A DNA stretch of 64,000 nucleotides from Streptomyces violens (GTDB lineage: Bacteria; Actinomycetota; Actinomycetes; Streptomycetales; Streptomycetaceae). Below are positions 33,242-41,782 of this stretch, piece after piece. The DNA is taken from positions 405,624-469,623 of the forward strand of contig NZ_JOBH01000003.1 in NCBI RefSeq assembly GCF_000717745.1. Direction: 5' to 3'. The position numbers and the translations under genes were made by a program. The stretch's first letter is position 1. Every line of letters begins with the position of its first letter. Under the pieces are notes generated by a model. It had not been told where the DNA came from. It did not search any database and saw only the letters and a program-made list of their open reading frames with translations.

Positions 33242-33739
33242 TCAGAAGTGCGGGTTCTCGGTGGGCCGGTCGACGTCTGCGGCGGCTTCGATGAGTTCGG
33301 GCAGATCGGCCGGGTCGGCATCGCGGTTGTCGATCCACCACCCGGCGCGAGTGACGGGACGGACCGCGTCCTCGATGGCCTCCCAGGCGTCCTCGCCCAG
33401 CTCGCCTTCGCTGACCAGCGCGGTGTAGGCGGTGGCCACCAACTGATGGCGGCAGCGAGTGGCCCAGCCGACAGCGCGCTCGCTGCCCTCCAGCGGCGGC
33501 ATCCGGTACTGCTCGGCCCACCTCTCGGCCTTGGCCGCCTCCTCGGCGCGCTTCTTGGCCAGCCACTCCGCCGTCGACTCGATGCCCTCCTCGCGGGTGG
33601 CGCGCCAGCAGTCGGTGCAGTCGCGGTCGGCGAGCCAGCGGGCGTAGCCGGCACGCTGATCGGCCGGACGCGCGGACAGATCGACTTCCATGCTGTGGCC
33701 GCAGGCGTGGTCAACGGCCCAGATCTTCTTCACGGGCAC
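33242..33739 (-). CDS. Hypothetical Cys/His-containing plasmid protein
   Basis: A 165-residue protein from the GTG at 33739, which has AAGGAA six bases upstream. It starts VPVKKIWAVDHACGHSMEVD and contains DRDCTDCWRA, so Cys and His pairs could bind zinc. A helical Lys/Glu/Ala stretch follows, then a conserved-looking C-terminus (MPPLEGSERAVGWATRCRHQ, WWIDNRDADPADLPELIEAA). Such proteins are common next to coupling ATPases on Streptomyces mobile elements; the role is unknown. Confidence 0.7.
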   Translation of the reverse strand: MPVKKIWAVDHACGHSMEVDLSARPADQRAGYARWLADRDCTDCWRATREEGIESTAEWLAKKRAEEAAKAERWAEQYRMPPLEGSERAVGWATRCRHQLVATAYTALVSEGELGEDAWEAIEDAVRPVTRAGWWIDNRDADPADLPELIEAAADVDRPTENPHF

Positions 33740-33773
33740 GGCAAGTTCCTTCCAGCAGTAGGGGCGGGGTGGT

Positions 33774-34496
33774 TCAGTGGGCTCGTCGGGCGGCCGATGC
33801 TGCGGGCGACAGATGCTGGGTGGCCTCTGGCGGGGGCGCTTTCGCCGCTGCAGCTGGGCGGTGGGGTGAGGAGGCCGTGGCGGCGTTGGAACGGGCACGC
33901 GCCCGACCGGCGTCCTGCGTGACCGGGGGCAAGGCATCGAGGTATTGGGAGACGTGTGTGAGGCGGTCGCCGAGAACTTCGATGTGCTCGGCGATGTTGC
34001 GCAGGTGATGCGCCAGCGCGGGCCCGTCCGGCTGGTCGAGCCGGTCGCACCAGGTCGCTGCGGCCCCGATGAATTGCTGCAGCTCGGGAATGGCGCCGGC
34101 AGGGCCCTCGACGGGGCGGCGCAGCCAGTCCGCGACGTCCGTAGGTTCCTCCAGCGTCGGCAACGCAGCGGACAGGCCGGCCAGAGACGTGTGCGGAGAA
34201 GGGCCCGGCGGCGGCTTCCGTTGCGGGCCGGTGGTCACGACCCGGGGGTCGGCTGCGACCGACAGGCCCGCCGCCTGGAGTTTCCGGTTGCTGGCGGCCA
34301 CCGCTTGGACGGCGACGTGGTGTTCGGTGCCGGGCGGCAGCAGGTAGATGTCGCGCCGGAGGTCGTGGGCGAAGCCGTGTTGGCGCAGTACCTCATCAAC
34401 CAGGGCGTTGTTCTCGGCTGCGGCTGCGGCCACTCCGAGGTCGGGGATGACGCCGAAGGCCACGCTGGGCTTCACTGTTTCTTCGGATGCAGGCAC
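33774..34496 (-). CDS. Hypothetical protein, first gene of the transfer operon
   Basis: A 240-residue protein. I start at the GTG at 34496, ten bases after GGAG, because the protein-like sequence (VKPSVAFGVIPDLGVAAAAA, VDEVLRQHGFAHDLRRDIYL, then LLPPGTEHHVAVQAVAASNR) begins a few codons later; a longer in-frame extension is Arg/Pro/Ser-rich and unlikely. The C-terminal 60 residues are disordered and basic. Unknown function. The stop at 33774 is 34 bases before the next start. Confidence 0.65.
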   Translation of the reverse strand: MPASEETVKPSVAFGVIPDLGVAAAAAENNALVDEVLRQHGFAHDLRRDIYLLPPGTEHHVAVQAVAASNRKLQAAGLSVAADPRVVTTGPQRKPPPGPSPHTSLAGLSAALPTLEEPTDVADWLRRPVEGPAGAIPELQQFIGAAATWCDRLDQPDGPALAHHLRNIAEHIEVLGDRLTHVSQYLDALPPVTQDAGRARARSNAATASSPHRPAAAAKAPPPEATQHLSPAASAARRAH

Positions 34497-34901
34497 AGAA
34501 TTGTTTCTCCGATTGCGGATGTCGGGAGCGAGCGGTCCACTGGATTGCATTGGGCGCGGGCTGGCAGGCCAATGCACCGGCAGAGGTGAGCGGCTCGGCG
34601 GCAGGCGTCGCTCGTGTGGGATGACAGCGGGCCAGGATGGTGCACGGTAAACGGGGATTTGGCGGTGCCGAAGATCGGTGCTAGCGCGAACGGGGCCCAG
34701 CCCGGCCCGACGGTCGGGTAGTGGCGGGTCTGCGGCGCTGGATGCCGTGGTTACGCTGACGGCGGTGGTGGACCGGGCACGGGCGGCCTCGACCTGCGCC
34801 GTTCGCGCCGACCCGGCAGCCGGGTGAGCGCGGGCTGCCTGGTTGATTTCGACTAGGGCGTGCATCGAAAACGGATCTCGTGCGCGAAGTGATCTTGTGT
34901 C
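34497..34901. other. Promoter region of the transfer operon, no gene seen
   Basis: About 400 bases between the leftward transfer operon and the truncated IS5-type transposase at 34902. Open frames exist but are compositionally biased and lack start signals. The last 40 bases are probably the IS end. Confidence 0.4.
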
Positions 34902-35080
34902 GTGGCGCGTGGAGACCTATCGGATGCGCAGTGGGCCGTGCTGGAGCCGCTGTTGCCCAGAGGGGAGAAGCCGGGGCGTCCGCCGACGTGGATGAAGCGG
35001 CAGCTCATCGGCGGGATACGGTTCCGGACCCGGACGGGCGTCCCGTGGCGGGACGTACCAGAGCGGTACGGGCACCCTGG
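34902..35080 (+). pseudogene. N-terminal fragment of an IS5-family transposase
   Basis: The frame begins MARGDLSDAQWAVLEPLLPR and continues GEKPGRPPTWMKRQLIGGIR, then FRTRTGVPWRDVPERYG, the standard N-terminus of Streptomyces IS5-type transposases. Homology ends near 35080, so about two thirds of the protein, including the DDE residues, is missing. Confidence 0.8.
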
Positions 35081-35142
35081 GGGCGGAATCGGGAGGAGAA
35101 TGACAAGGGTGGTCATCGGCTCCCGAGCCCCCGGAGCGTGCA

Positions 35143-35355
35143 ATGTCTCTTCCCGATTCTTCCCCAGCCGGTCTGGAGGTCTGCTGGACCTCCAGACCGC
35201 CTGGTGTGCGACTCACTGGTGCCCTCGATGCGGCCAGCGATGCGAAGTTAGAACAGTGCTTGGCCGAATTGTCGGACCACCTCGGGCCGGTTCGGAGGTG
35301 TTCGCTCATGCTGCTGATGAGCGCAGTTACCGGCTGGAAGTCGCGCAACTGGTAG
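35143..35355 (+). pseudogene. Truncated STAS (anti-sigma factor antagonist-like) ORF
   Basis: A 70-residue frame starting MSLPDSSPAGLEVCWTSRPP and continuing GVRLTGALDAASDAKLEQCL, AELSDHLGP, which resembles the first half of a STAS domain. After about residue 48 the match ends and the phospho-acceptor serine region is absent. It includes a TTA codon. Likely a remnant joined to the GAF-ANTAR fragment downstream. Confidence 0.5.
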
Positions 35356-35861
35356 GAGGGGAAGGCCCGTGCACCGATGCCTACCTGCAACGCAGGAGCG
35401 TGGAAACGGATGTACAGCAGGCGCCGGACAGTGGCTCGTCTTTGCGCAGACGGCCGGCGAGCTCGGCATCTGCCAGGCGGTGGCGGTGCCGTTGCTGATC
35501 GCCGACCACGCGGCGGTCGGCGCCATGGATCTCTACCGCACTGCCTCGTCCCGGTGAGCGCGGAGGAACGCAGCAGGCTTGAGGCGTACGCCCGCATTCT
35601 CGCGCTCCTGGCTCTGGCGCCCACCCCGTACTGATCGGCTGGGAAGAGACAGTCCCGGAGGCCGGCCCTGTGGGTTATCCGCCTGCCGTGCACCAGGCGG
35701 CCGGCGGCGTCGCCGAAGCCAGCCATGTCACCGTCGCTGACGCCCTGGCCCGTATGCGCGCCCACGCCTTCAGCCACCGACAGCTCCTTGAGGATGTCGC
35801 CCGCGACATCCTCACCCAGCAGCTACGTCTCGAGGAAGACCGCGACTCTCCGCCTGGCTAA
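35356..35861 (+). pseudogene. Decayed GAF-ANTAR regulator
   Basis: Pieces of a GAF-ANTAR protein appear in successive frames: GEGPCTDAYLQRRSVETD (GAF), then FAQTAGELGICQAVAVPLLI and ADHAAVGAMDLYRTASS, then SAEERSRLEAYARILALLAL, and finally an ANTAR-type segment VHQAAGGVAEASHVTVADAL, ARMRAHAFSHRQLLEDVARD. Stops and frame changes interrupt it at about 35420, 35556 and 35632, so it cannot make one protein. It is a third relative of the two GAF-ANTAR genes at 36521-37973. Confidence 0.6.
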
Positions 35862-35935
35862 TCGCCTCGCCTGCCCTCTGGGAACCCTGCACCGGAGGCC
35901 AGCATGGCGCTTCCCGGTTCGGGAAGCCTGTTCCC

Positions 35936-36082
35936 ATGGCGGTGGAAGGGGGCCCGCTGCGGCAGCGGTTGGACGGCACGATGGAGTGCGCCGAAGGACT
36001 CGTGCGGACGGCTCACCAGGTGATCGAGAAGGGTCAGGGCTTGCGTGACGAGAGCGGTCGCCTGCGGCGTGACCTTGCCTGA
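35936..36082 (+). CDS. Possible 48-residue helical protein
   Basis: A short ORF, MAVEGGPLRQRLDGTMECAE, continuing GLVRTAHQVIEKGQGLRDES, with coding-like composition and a probable coiled-coil helix. No strong ribosome site. It lies among remnants and may itself be a fragment. Confidence 0.3.
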   Translation: MAVEGGPLRQRLDGTMECAEGLVRTAHQVIEKGQGLRDESGRLRRDLA

Positions 36083-36137
36083 GGGACCAGGAGCGTCGGT
36101 CCCTGCCGCGACGTTGATTCAGGGCCTGGCTGAGTGG

Positions 36138-36493
36138 TCAGGCCACTTGTGGCATCACGTAGCCGTGAGCGATGTAACGGCGCGCGGTGGGCTGGGCCTT
36201 GCGGCGCTTGAGGCGCCTGGTCACCAAGGTGGTGGCCGCCCAGGTGATCAAGGATTCGCTCATCTCGGGAGCCGTTCGTCGTCCCGCAGTGACGGCGGTC
36301 CCGCATGGATCCACGACCAGCTTCGTTCGACCACCCACCTGCGCGGGAGGACGACGAAGCCTTTCGCGCCTGGCGGGCGACGTACCGTTTTTATGGTGAT
36401 GTCGAGGTAGGTCTTGGCCCAGGCCATCAGCTTCCCGGCGTAGGCGGAATCGGCCAGACAATGGCGATCGCGGGGTAGGCGGGTGACGTCCAT
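36138..36493 (-). pseudogene. Degenerate C-terminal fragment of an IS5-family transposase
   Basis: Leftward, one frame gives DSAYAGKLMAWAKTYLDITI and GAKGFVVLPRRWVVERSWSW, the final DDE block; after a frameshift near 36270 another gives SESLITWAATTLVTRRLKR, the usual C-terminus. The N-terminal two thirds are missing. Confidence 0.75.
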
Positions 36494-36520
36494 CCCACTG
36501 CCGACCCGCAGCGCGCGGTC

Positions 36521-37261
36521 CTATTTCTCCTTGGGGGGCCAGGTGCGGGTGCGCATGACTTCCCGGGCGACGTGGTGGAGCCTGACGCGGTGTGAGCGGG
36601 CGTGGTTGCGCAGGATGGTGAAGGCGGTGTTGGAGTCGGTGTCCAGGTGGCCGGCGAGGAAGCCCTTGGCCTGCTCGATGATCAGGCGGGTGTGGAAGGC
36701 ACCTTGCAGTTGGTCGACCAGGATCTTCTGGTGGGTGAGGGTCTGGTGGGTGGTCAGGGCGATGGCGGCGGTGTCGGCCAGGGCCTGGGCGTAGGTGCAG
36801 TCGGTGGCGGTGAAGGGGCTGGCGTCGCTGCGGTAGAAGACCAGCACACCGCGGATGGTGAGGCCCTGGCGCATCGGGGCGGCGTACAGGGCGTGAAAGC
36901 CGGCATCGGTGGCAGGCGAGCGCTGCTGGGGCCAGGCGGAGGCAGCAGCGGACAGGTCGGCCACCGAGACGGCGTCTCCGCTGGTGTAAGCGGCAGTACT
37001 GGGCCCGCTGGCGTGCGCGGCGTGAGCGGCGAAGAAGGCGGCGGCGGCCGAGGAAGCAGCCACGGTCTCCAGGGCCCCGTCAGCATCGGGCATTTCCATA
37101 CTCAAAGCGCTGCCCGGCACCAGAAAGGCGGCGTGCTGCAGCACCAGCGCGGCGTGCAATTCCAGATCGAACGGGACGTCGCTGGAGCTGGTCAGCGCCA
37201 GCAGCGCATCGACCAGGGCCTGCTGCCGTGGTTCGCCCGGCGCTGGGGAACCAGAAGTCAT
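36521..37261 (-). CDS. GAF-ANTAR RNA-binding antiterminator-type regulator
   Basis: A 246-residue protein. Residues about 20-165 are a GAF-like sensor domain (FDLELHAALVLQHAAFLVPG, HALYAAPMRQGLTIRGVLVF, TDCTYAQALADTAAIALTTH). Residues about 180-240 are ANTAR (LQGAFHTRLIIEQAKGFLAG, HLDTDSNTAFTILRNHARSH), which binds paired hairpins in mRNA leaders and prevents termination. The ATG at 37261 overlaps the stop of the upstream GAF-ANTAR gene (ATGA), so the two were co-translated. Intact. Confidence 0.85.
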   Translation of the reverse strand: MTSGSPAPGEPRQQALVDALLALTSSSDVPFDLELHAALVLQHAAFLVPGSALSMEMPDADGALETVAASSAAAAFFAAHAAHASGPSTAAYTSGDAVSVADLSAAASAWPQQRSPATDAGFHALYAAPMRQGLTIRGVLVFYRSDASPFTATDCTYAQALADTAAIALTTHQTLTHQKILVDQLQGAFHTRLIIEQAKGFLAGHLDTDSNTAFTILRNHARSHRVRLHHVAREVMRTRTWPPKEK

Positions 37262-37973
37262 GGCAGATCCTCCACGGAAAGCCGCCGCTTGAGGAGGTCG
37301 TCGGCCACCTCGGCCAGCGGGCGCTGTGTGACGAAGGCGTGCGCACGCAGCCGGGCCAGCGCCTGATCCGGATCCAGGTCCAGGCGGGAGACGAGGAACC
37401 CGACCCCTTGAGAGATCACCGCGAGCGGCGGCGGGATGAGGGCAACCTCGTCGTCGTCCTGATCGGAGGTGATCAGGGTGTGGGCGTCGTGCAGCAAGAG
37501 CACCGCTGCCGCTGTCGCGTAGGCGGTCGCCCGGTCGTCGACAGTTCTCCTGGGGTTGCGCGGTAGAGCGAGAGCACCGCCACCACCTGTTCGTGCAGCA
37601 GCACCGGGAAGGTGAACACCGCCCGGATGCCTGCCTCCCACGCCTGCCCGGCGAACACCGGCCAGTGCTGCGCGGGCCCACCCGCCTCCAGGTTCTCCGC
37701 CAGGACCGGCCGCCGCTCCACGTGCGTCTCGATGCAAGGGCCCTCGCCCAGGTCGAACTGCAGGGCTTCGCCCGGTTCGGCCAGCCAGCCATGCGTGCTG
37801 ACAGTCATCCGGGCCCCGGCCGTGGGATGTATCGCCACGGTCAGCCCCACGGCATCGATACCCGGCACCACGCGCTGGCAGTGCTCGGATACCTCGACCA
37901 GTCCTCCCCGTGATGTCAGCATGGCCACCAGCATGGCCACCAGCTCCGTATCCGACGATGCCGCCCCGCTCAT
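37258..37973 (-). pseudogene. Second GAF-ANTAR gene with a single frameshift
   Basis: From the ATG at 37973 the frame gives MSGAASSDTELVAMLVAMLT and a GAF domain (FDLGEGPCIETHVERRPVLA, AGIRAVFTFPVLLHEQVVAV, LSLYRATPGELST). Near 37535 the reading must shift by one base to continue DDRATAYATAAAVLLLHDAH and the ANTAR part (AVISQGVGFLVSRLDLDPDQ, ALARLRAHAFVTQRPLAEVA) to the stop at 37258. As read, the protein is cut between the two domains. A sequencing error at that point would restore it. Confidence 0.7.
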
Positions 37974-38429
37974 CGGGGGCCTGGCCCACGCGGCTGGTAC
38001 GAGCACGTTCCCTCTACCGGGTGCATCCCATGCCCCGATCTCCTGAACGCCACTACCAGCCGTGCAGCCGAAAGCGCCCGCCCGGGCTACCGCAGAATTT
38101 CGGACAGCACCCCGACTGGGGCACAACCATCCCGCTCTTTCACGGTAGTGCAGAACACGTGTCAAGTGCTGCCTTGCCCAGTTCGGTTGCCGTACGCCAC
38201 CTGGTGTAGGTGGAGCCCGCCCGCCCGCCGGGCCGACGACCGCGCCTGGACGCCGGAATCAGTTGCACGCTGGGCCTATGCGCGCGCACCGCACATGGTC
38301 AGCATGAACAGCGCCCACTGCCACAAGCCCACGCACGATCCCCGCAACTATCTGGCTTTCTCGGCCTCGCCATCATGTTTCTGCTGCTATCGCCTCACCA
38401 CCATGTAGGACACGGCCTCAAAGTCGTCT
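37974..38429. other. Intergenic between MerR and GAF-ANTAR genes
   Basis: About 455 bases with no supported gene, probably the promoter region of the GAF-ANTAR pair. I see no hairpin pair typical of an ANTAR target. Confidence 0.4.
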
Positions 38430-38768
38430 CTAGCTCGCGGCCGTGGGGTTCGCGGCTTCGGCGGCGCGGCGGTATTGGGCGTTGAGGCGCTGGGCTTCTT
38501 CGAGCTGGTCTTCGAGGATGATGATGCGGCAGGCGGCCTCGATGGGGGTGCCCTGGTCGACGAGTTCCCGGGCGCGGCCAGCGATGCGCAGTTGGTAGCG
38601 GGAGTAGCGGCGGTGGCCGCCCTCGGACCGCAGCGGGGTGATCAGGCGGGCTTCGCCTATCGCCCGCAGGAAGGCGGGGGTGGTGCCGAGCATCTCGGCG
38701 GCCCGGCCCATCGTGTAGGCGGGGTAGTCCTCGTCATCAAGACGGCCGTAGGCGCCATCTGCTGTCAT
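38430..38768 (-). CDS. MerR-family transcriptional regulator
   Basis: A 112-residue protein. Residues about 14-60 carry the MerR winged helix (YTMGRAAEMLGTTPAFLRAI, GEARLITPLRSEGGHRRYSR), followed by a helical dimerisation segment (ELVDQGTPIEAACRIIILED). It lacks the long effector domain of classical MerR proteins. The ATG at 38768 has GAGGTGCAA directly upstream. The second half may recognise a small effector or protein. No divergent target gene is obvious. Confidence 0.85.
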   Translation of the reverse strand: MTADGAYGRLDDEDYPAYTMGRAAEMLGTTPAFLRAIGEARLITPLRSEGGHRRYSRYQLRIAGRARELVDQGTPIEAACRIIILEDQLEEAQRLNAQYRRAAEAANPTAAS

Positions 38769-38795
38769 TTGCACCTCTTCTGTGGAACGCGTGGA

Positions 38796-38827
38796 GGGGC
38801 CCTGGTGCCGTACGGCACCAGGGCCCC
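38796..38827. terminator. 32-bp perfect palindrome
   Basis: GGGGCCCTGGTGCCGT (38796-38811) is followed immediately by its exact reverse complement, centred on GTAC. It lies 28 bases upstream of the leftward merR start, so it would terminate transcription entering from the right, or form a leader structure. Confidence 0.55.
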
Positions 38828-39550
38828 GAAGGAACTGCTACACCATCTGCCGGCCCTCGTACTGCGCCGGCCTTCGTGTCCGCAGACCCGACTTAGATGC
38901 TGTCGGGTGCGGGGATCGCAGTTGCTTGACCGGAGACCACCTCACTATCGATGTCCTGCGGTACCCAGGCCCAAGACTTCCGCCCGGGCGATCCTGATGG
39001 CGCTTGGCTCCTCCGTTCTTCCCTCGATGACCAACTGCGTACTGCTGATGATGCGACTGCTCAGTGGCCTGTCAGAGCACCACTCTTCGGCAGCCAGCCC
39101 CGTCGCCCGTCCTGCGTCTGCTCTGGCTTAGAACCCCGCTGCCGAACTTCCCGGTACGCGCGCCCGCAGCCGACGCCTTTACCGAGGTGCTACTCGCTGA
39201 CTTCACTGCTGGTACAGCGAACTTCACTTGCCTGCGGGTACCGCCACTGCGTTGCCCGCAGTCCTGCTCGACGGCGACCCCTGGTCACTGCGGGCCACCC
39301 GGTCCGGCCGTCAGCCCCGTCACCTTCCTGCAACCGCTCTGGCTTCGGAACTCCACCGCCGCACCGTCCTGCGAACTGCATGTACTGCTGACCGGCAGTT
39401 CATCTCTGCCGGACCTTGCTGTCTCTCTGCGTTACGAGAGAAACCATAACCATGACCACCGCACGATGTCTACTGTGGCCGATGCAGATTTTCGTGTGTT
39501 CGACGATTAAATAACCGCCCTCGAACAGCGACAGGTCGGCACAAGTGCTG
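38828..39550. other. Gene-free stretch with a diverged direct repeat
   Basis: No supported gene on either strand. A block starting AGCCCCGTCGCCCGTCCTGC at 39096 recurs in diverged form at 39313 (AGCCCCGTCACCTTCCTGC), both followed by a close match to CTCTGGCTT..GAAC.CC, about 217 bases apart. A short hairpin CCGGCAG/CTGCCGG lies near 39400. Origin unknown. Confidence 0.4.
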
Positions 39551-40180
39551 TCACCGGCCGGGGCAACAGGCTGCAGGCGGGGATACGAGCGTGCCGGGCA
39601 GGCGGGACTGGGCATTGAGGTAGGCCCCATCCAGCACGGTCACCAGTCCGGCCCATGTTGAGACCGAGTGCAGGCCGGCGACGACACTGCCCAAGGCGGC
39701 GCCGGAGGGGACGAACCGTTGAGGCGTGAACGCCACACGCTCGCCCGCCACAGGAAGTAACCGTCCAAGAAGGTCAAACACAGCAGGCTCTGCCTTCGGC
39801 ACCGACGTCCGCCAGTCCAGTGCCCCCCAGAGCTTGACACCGCTGGCGGCGGGTACTCACCGATCAAGCCGAGAAGGCACCCGGGAGCCTCCTCAGCCCA
39901 GGCTTGGCCCGTCCGACAGCGCGGCGGGCCAAACCGCACAGATGCCGACGGCCACCGCTTCTGCGCACCGCTGGCAGCCCGCACGAAACGAATGCGTCCC
40001 ATGCTTCGGCATCGCGCTGGTGCTGGCGTGTGTCGTACCGCTCGTCCAGGAGTTCGCCGTGGACGTGGCAGGAGGTGTTGGAGACAGCAGCCCAGTCCTC
40101 CAGCGCTCTGCGGCCTCGCACGGTGGCATCGGGAATGGCCGGCAGCAGGGACTCGCGGGTGAAGTGGTCGAGAGACAATG
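39551..40180 (-). pseudogene. Decayed gene of unknown function cut by an IS5-type element
   Basis: Leftward frames with coding-like sequence include LSLDHFTRESLLPAIPDATV and GRRALEDWAAVSNTSC (about 40180-40060), later GVKLWGALDWRTSVPKAEPA, VFDLLGRLLPVAGERVAFTP and GSVVAGLHSVSTWAGLVTVL (about 39840-39570). They are in different frames with stops between. The upstream end stops exactly at the IS end near 40183. I cannot name the family. Confidence 0.35.
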
Positions 40181-40194
40181 AGCCTTTTCCAACC

Positions 40195-40959
40195 TCAGTT
40201 CGTGCATGTGAGGTGCAGGGTGAGGACGGCCTGGACGATGCTGGTGATACGGCTGGTAGAGCATCGCAGTTTGCGCATGAGCCGCCAGGTTTTGAGGGTG
40301 GCCATGGCCTGTTCGACGAGTGCACGGATCTTCGCGTGTGAGCAGTTGACGGCCCGCTGGCCAGGGGAGAGAGTCTCCCAGCGCCCCCAGTAGGGAACTC
40401 GCACGGTGCCGCCGGCGCCCCGGTAGCCCTTGTCGGCCCAGCAATCCACCCCAGCACCCACCAGGGCACCGATGATGCCGTGGGTTCGCGTGGCCTTGAT
40501 GTCGTGGACGGATCCCGGCAGCGCGGGCGAGGCCCACAGTAACCGTCCTGCCGGGTCGGCGATCACCTGCACGTTCATGCCGTGCTTCTTATGTTTCCCG
40601 GAGTAGAAGGGGCGGTCGGCGGCGATCCGGTCGATCGGCAGCAGCGTGCCGTCCAGGATCACGAACGCCTTGCCGGAGGCTGTCCTCACCGCCTCGGCGA
40701 GGGTTGGCGCCAGAGCGGCCAGGATGTCGACGGCCTCGGCGATGTACCGGTAGGCGGTGGTGGTGCTCACGCCGAACCCGGCGGCGAGCTGGGCGTAGGT
40801 ATGGCCGCATCGTAGATGAGCCAGCACGAGCAGCGCCTGCCGTCCGGCGGCCAGCCGGCGCCATCGTGTCCCTTGCGCAAGACGACGTGCGGTCAACTCA
40901 CGGGCGAGGACGCGCAGAGCGGAGGTGGACAGATCCACCCCGGCTGGGTAGACGAGCAT
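40195..40959 (-). CDS. IS5-type transposase with DDE endonuclease domain
   Basis: A 254-residue apparently intact transposase. The N-terminus has an HTH (LRCGHTYAQLAAGFGVSTTT, AYRYIAEAVDIL). The DDE block starts with FVILDGTLLPIDRIAADRPF and continues HKKHGMNVQVIADPAGRLLW, DCWADKGYRGAGGTVRVPYW and ends AKIRALVEQAMATLKTWRL. The IS end next to the stop (TGAGGTTGGAAAAGGCTCA on the minus strand, about 40183-40201) recurs at the end of the fragment at 43024-43378, so both belong to the same IS group. The opposite terminal repeat was not located with confidence. Confidence 0.85.
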   Translation of the reverse strand: MLVYPAGVDLSTSALRVLARELTARRLAQGTRWRRLAAGRQALLVLAHLRCGHTYAQLAAGFGVSTTTAYRYIAEAVDILAALAPTLAEAVRTASGKAFVILDGTLLPIDRIAADRPFYSGKHKKHGMNVQVIADPAGRLLWASPALPGSVHDIKATRTHGIIGALVGAGVDCWADKGYRGAGGTVRVPYWGRWETLSPGQRAVNCSHAKIRALVEQAMATLKTWRLMRKLRCSTSRITSIVQAVLTLHLTCTN

Positions 40960-41276
40960 GCGGAAAGCTCCTGGCAGGATGGCTTGTACTCGACACGCAC
41001 CCGTCTACCAGGAGCTTCTCTACGCCCGGACCCCGCCCTTACCCCCAGTGGCTCTGTTCCGCACGCAGGTTGAGGACACCTCGGTGGGTGTTGGCATGAG
41101 GGAGCGCGCGCGGAAGTGCTCGGCGCCGATCACGAGCGCGGGACGGTGGTCGAAGCGACACCGATCCATTCGTGTCCGCGTCGTGCTCGGCTACCTGCGA
41201 GCCGGGCGCGAGCTGGATCCGGTCGAGCTTGCGGCTCAGGGCCGACTCGGACTCCTTCCGGTGTGCTCAGCTGTGT

Positions 41277-41612
41277 TCAGCGAGGAGCAGTACCGCCCGG
41301 GGACTCTGCGCCCAGGAGCGTGAGCAGCCCGGGGAATCTCTTCTCGATGTCCGCGCGTCGTAGTCGGATGCCCTTGCGGTTGCCGTAGTCGATCTCGTCA
41401 ATGAGACCTGCCTCGCGCAGGACCCGGAAGTGGTGGGTCTGGGTCTGCTTCGAGATCGGAAGATCGAACGAGTTGCAGCCCCGCTCGCTGTCGCTGCGGT
41501 CGGCGGCCAACTCCATCATCACCGAACGACGGTGCTCGTCGGCGAGGGCGCGGAACACCGCACCCAGATCGAGCGCATCGGCCGCCGGGCCGACCAGGTT
41601 CCTCCCGGCCAC
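41277..41612 (-). CDS. ArsR-type winged-helix repressor
   Basis: A 111-residue protein with VFRALADEHRRSVMMELAAD, LPISKQTQTHHFRVLREAGL and IDEIDYGNRKGIRLRR, the ArsR/SmtB-like winged helix. The metal-binding CxC of ArsR is absent, so the ligand is probably organic. It starts at a GTG with GGAGGT six bases upstream. It is divergent from a FAD monooxygenase gene, and two palindromes between them (41627-41688) are its likely operators. Confidence 0.85.
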   Translation of the reverse strand: MAGRNLVGPAADALDLGAVFRALADEHRRSVMMELAADRSDSERGCNSFDLPISKQTQTHHFRVLREAGLIDEIDYGNRKGIRLRRADIEKRFPGLLTLLGAESPGGTAPR

Positions 41613-41626
41613 GCCGCACCTCCTTC

Positions 41627-41688
41627 AAGTACGACTTGCATCGTACCTGAAGGACGTGCTCCACTGAGGTACGAAAATTTTCGTACCT
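41627..41688. promoter_or_regulatory. Two 22-bp operator palindromes
   Basis: The site at 41667-41688 is a perfect palindrome of AGGTACGAAAA and its complement. The site at 41627-41648 shares the outer half-sites (AAGTACGA and TCGTACCT around six bases). The sites start 40 bp apart, about four helical turns, between divergent repressor and monooxygenase genes. Confidence 0.75.
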
Positions 41689-41782
41689 TTGTCCGGTTGT
41701 GCTGCCCCGTGCCGCCGCCCCCTGAGACCAGGGCCGGCACTCGCCGGGGACCTGGTCATCGACACTCCGAGAGGTCATCGTC

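Noticed and set aside
38796..38827. 32-bp perfect palindrome considered as a telomere-type or attachment site
   Set aside because: A single isolated palindrome without neighbouring repeats or an integrase fits a terminator or leader hairpin better.
40969..41019. Ten-base inverted repeat CCAGGAGCTT-type near the IS5 transposase start, considered as the IS terminal repeat
   Set aside because: Both arms lie on the same side of the transposase gene and do not match the end sequence next to its stop; it is more likely a hairpin in the IS leader.
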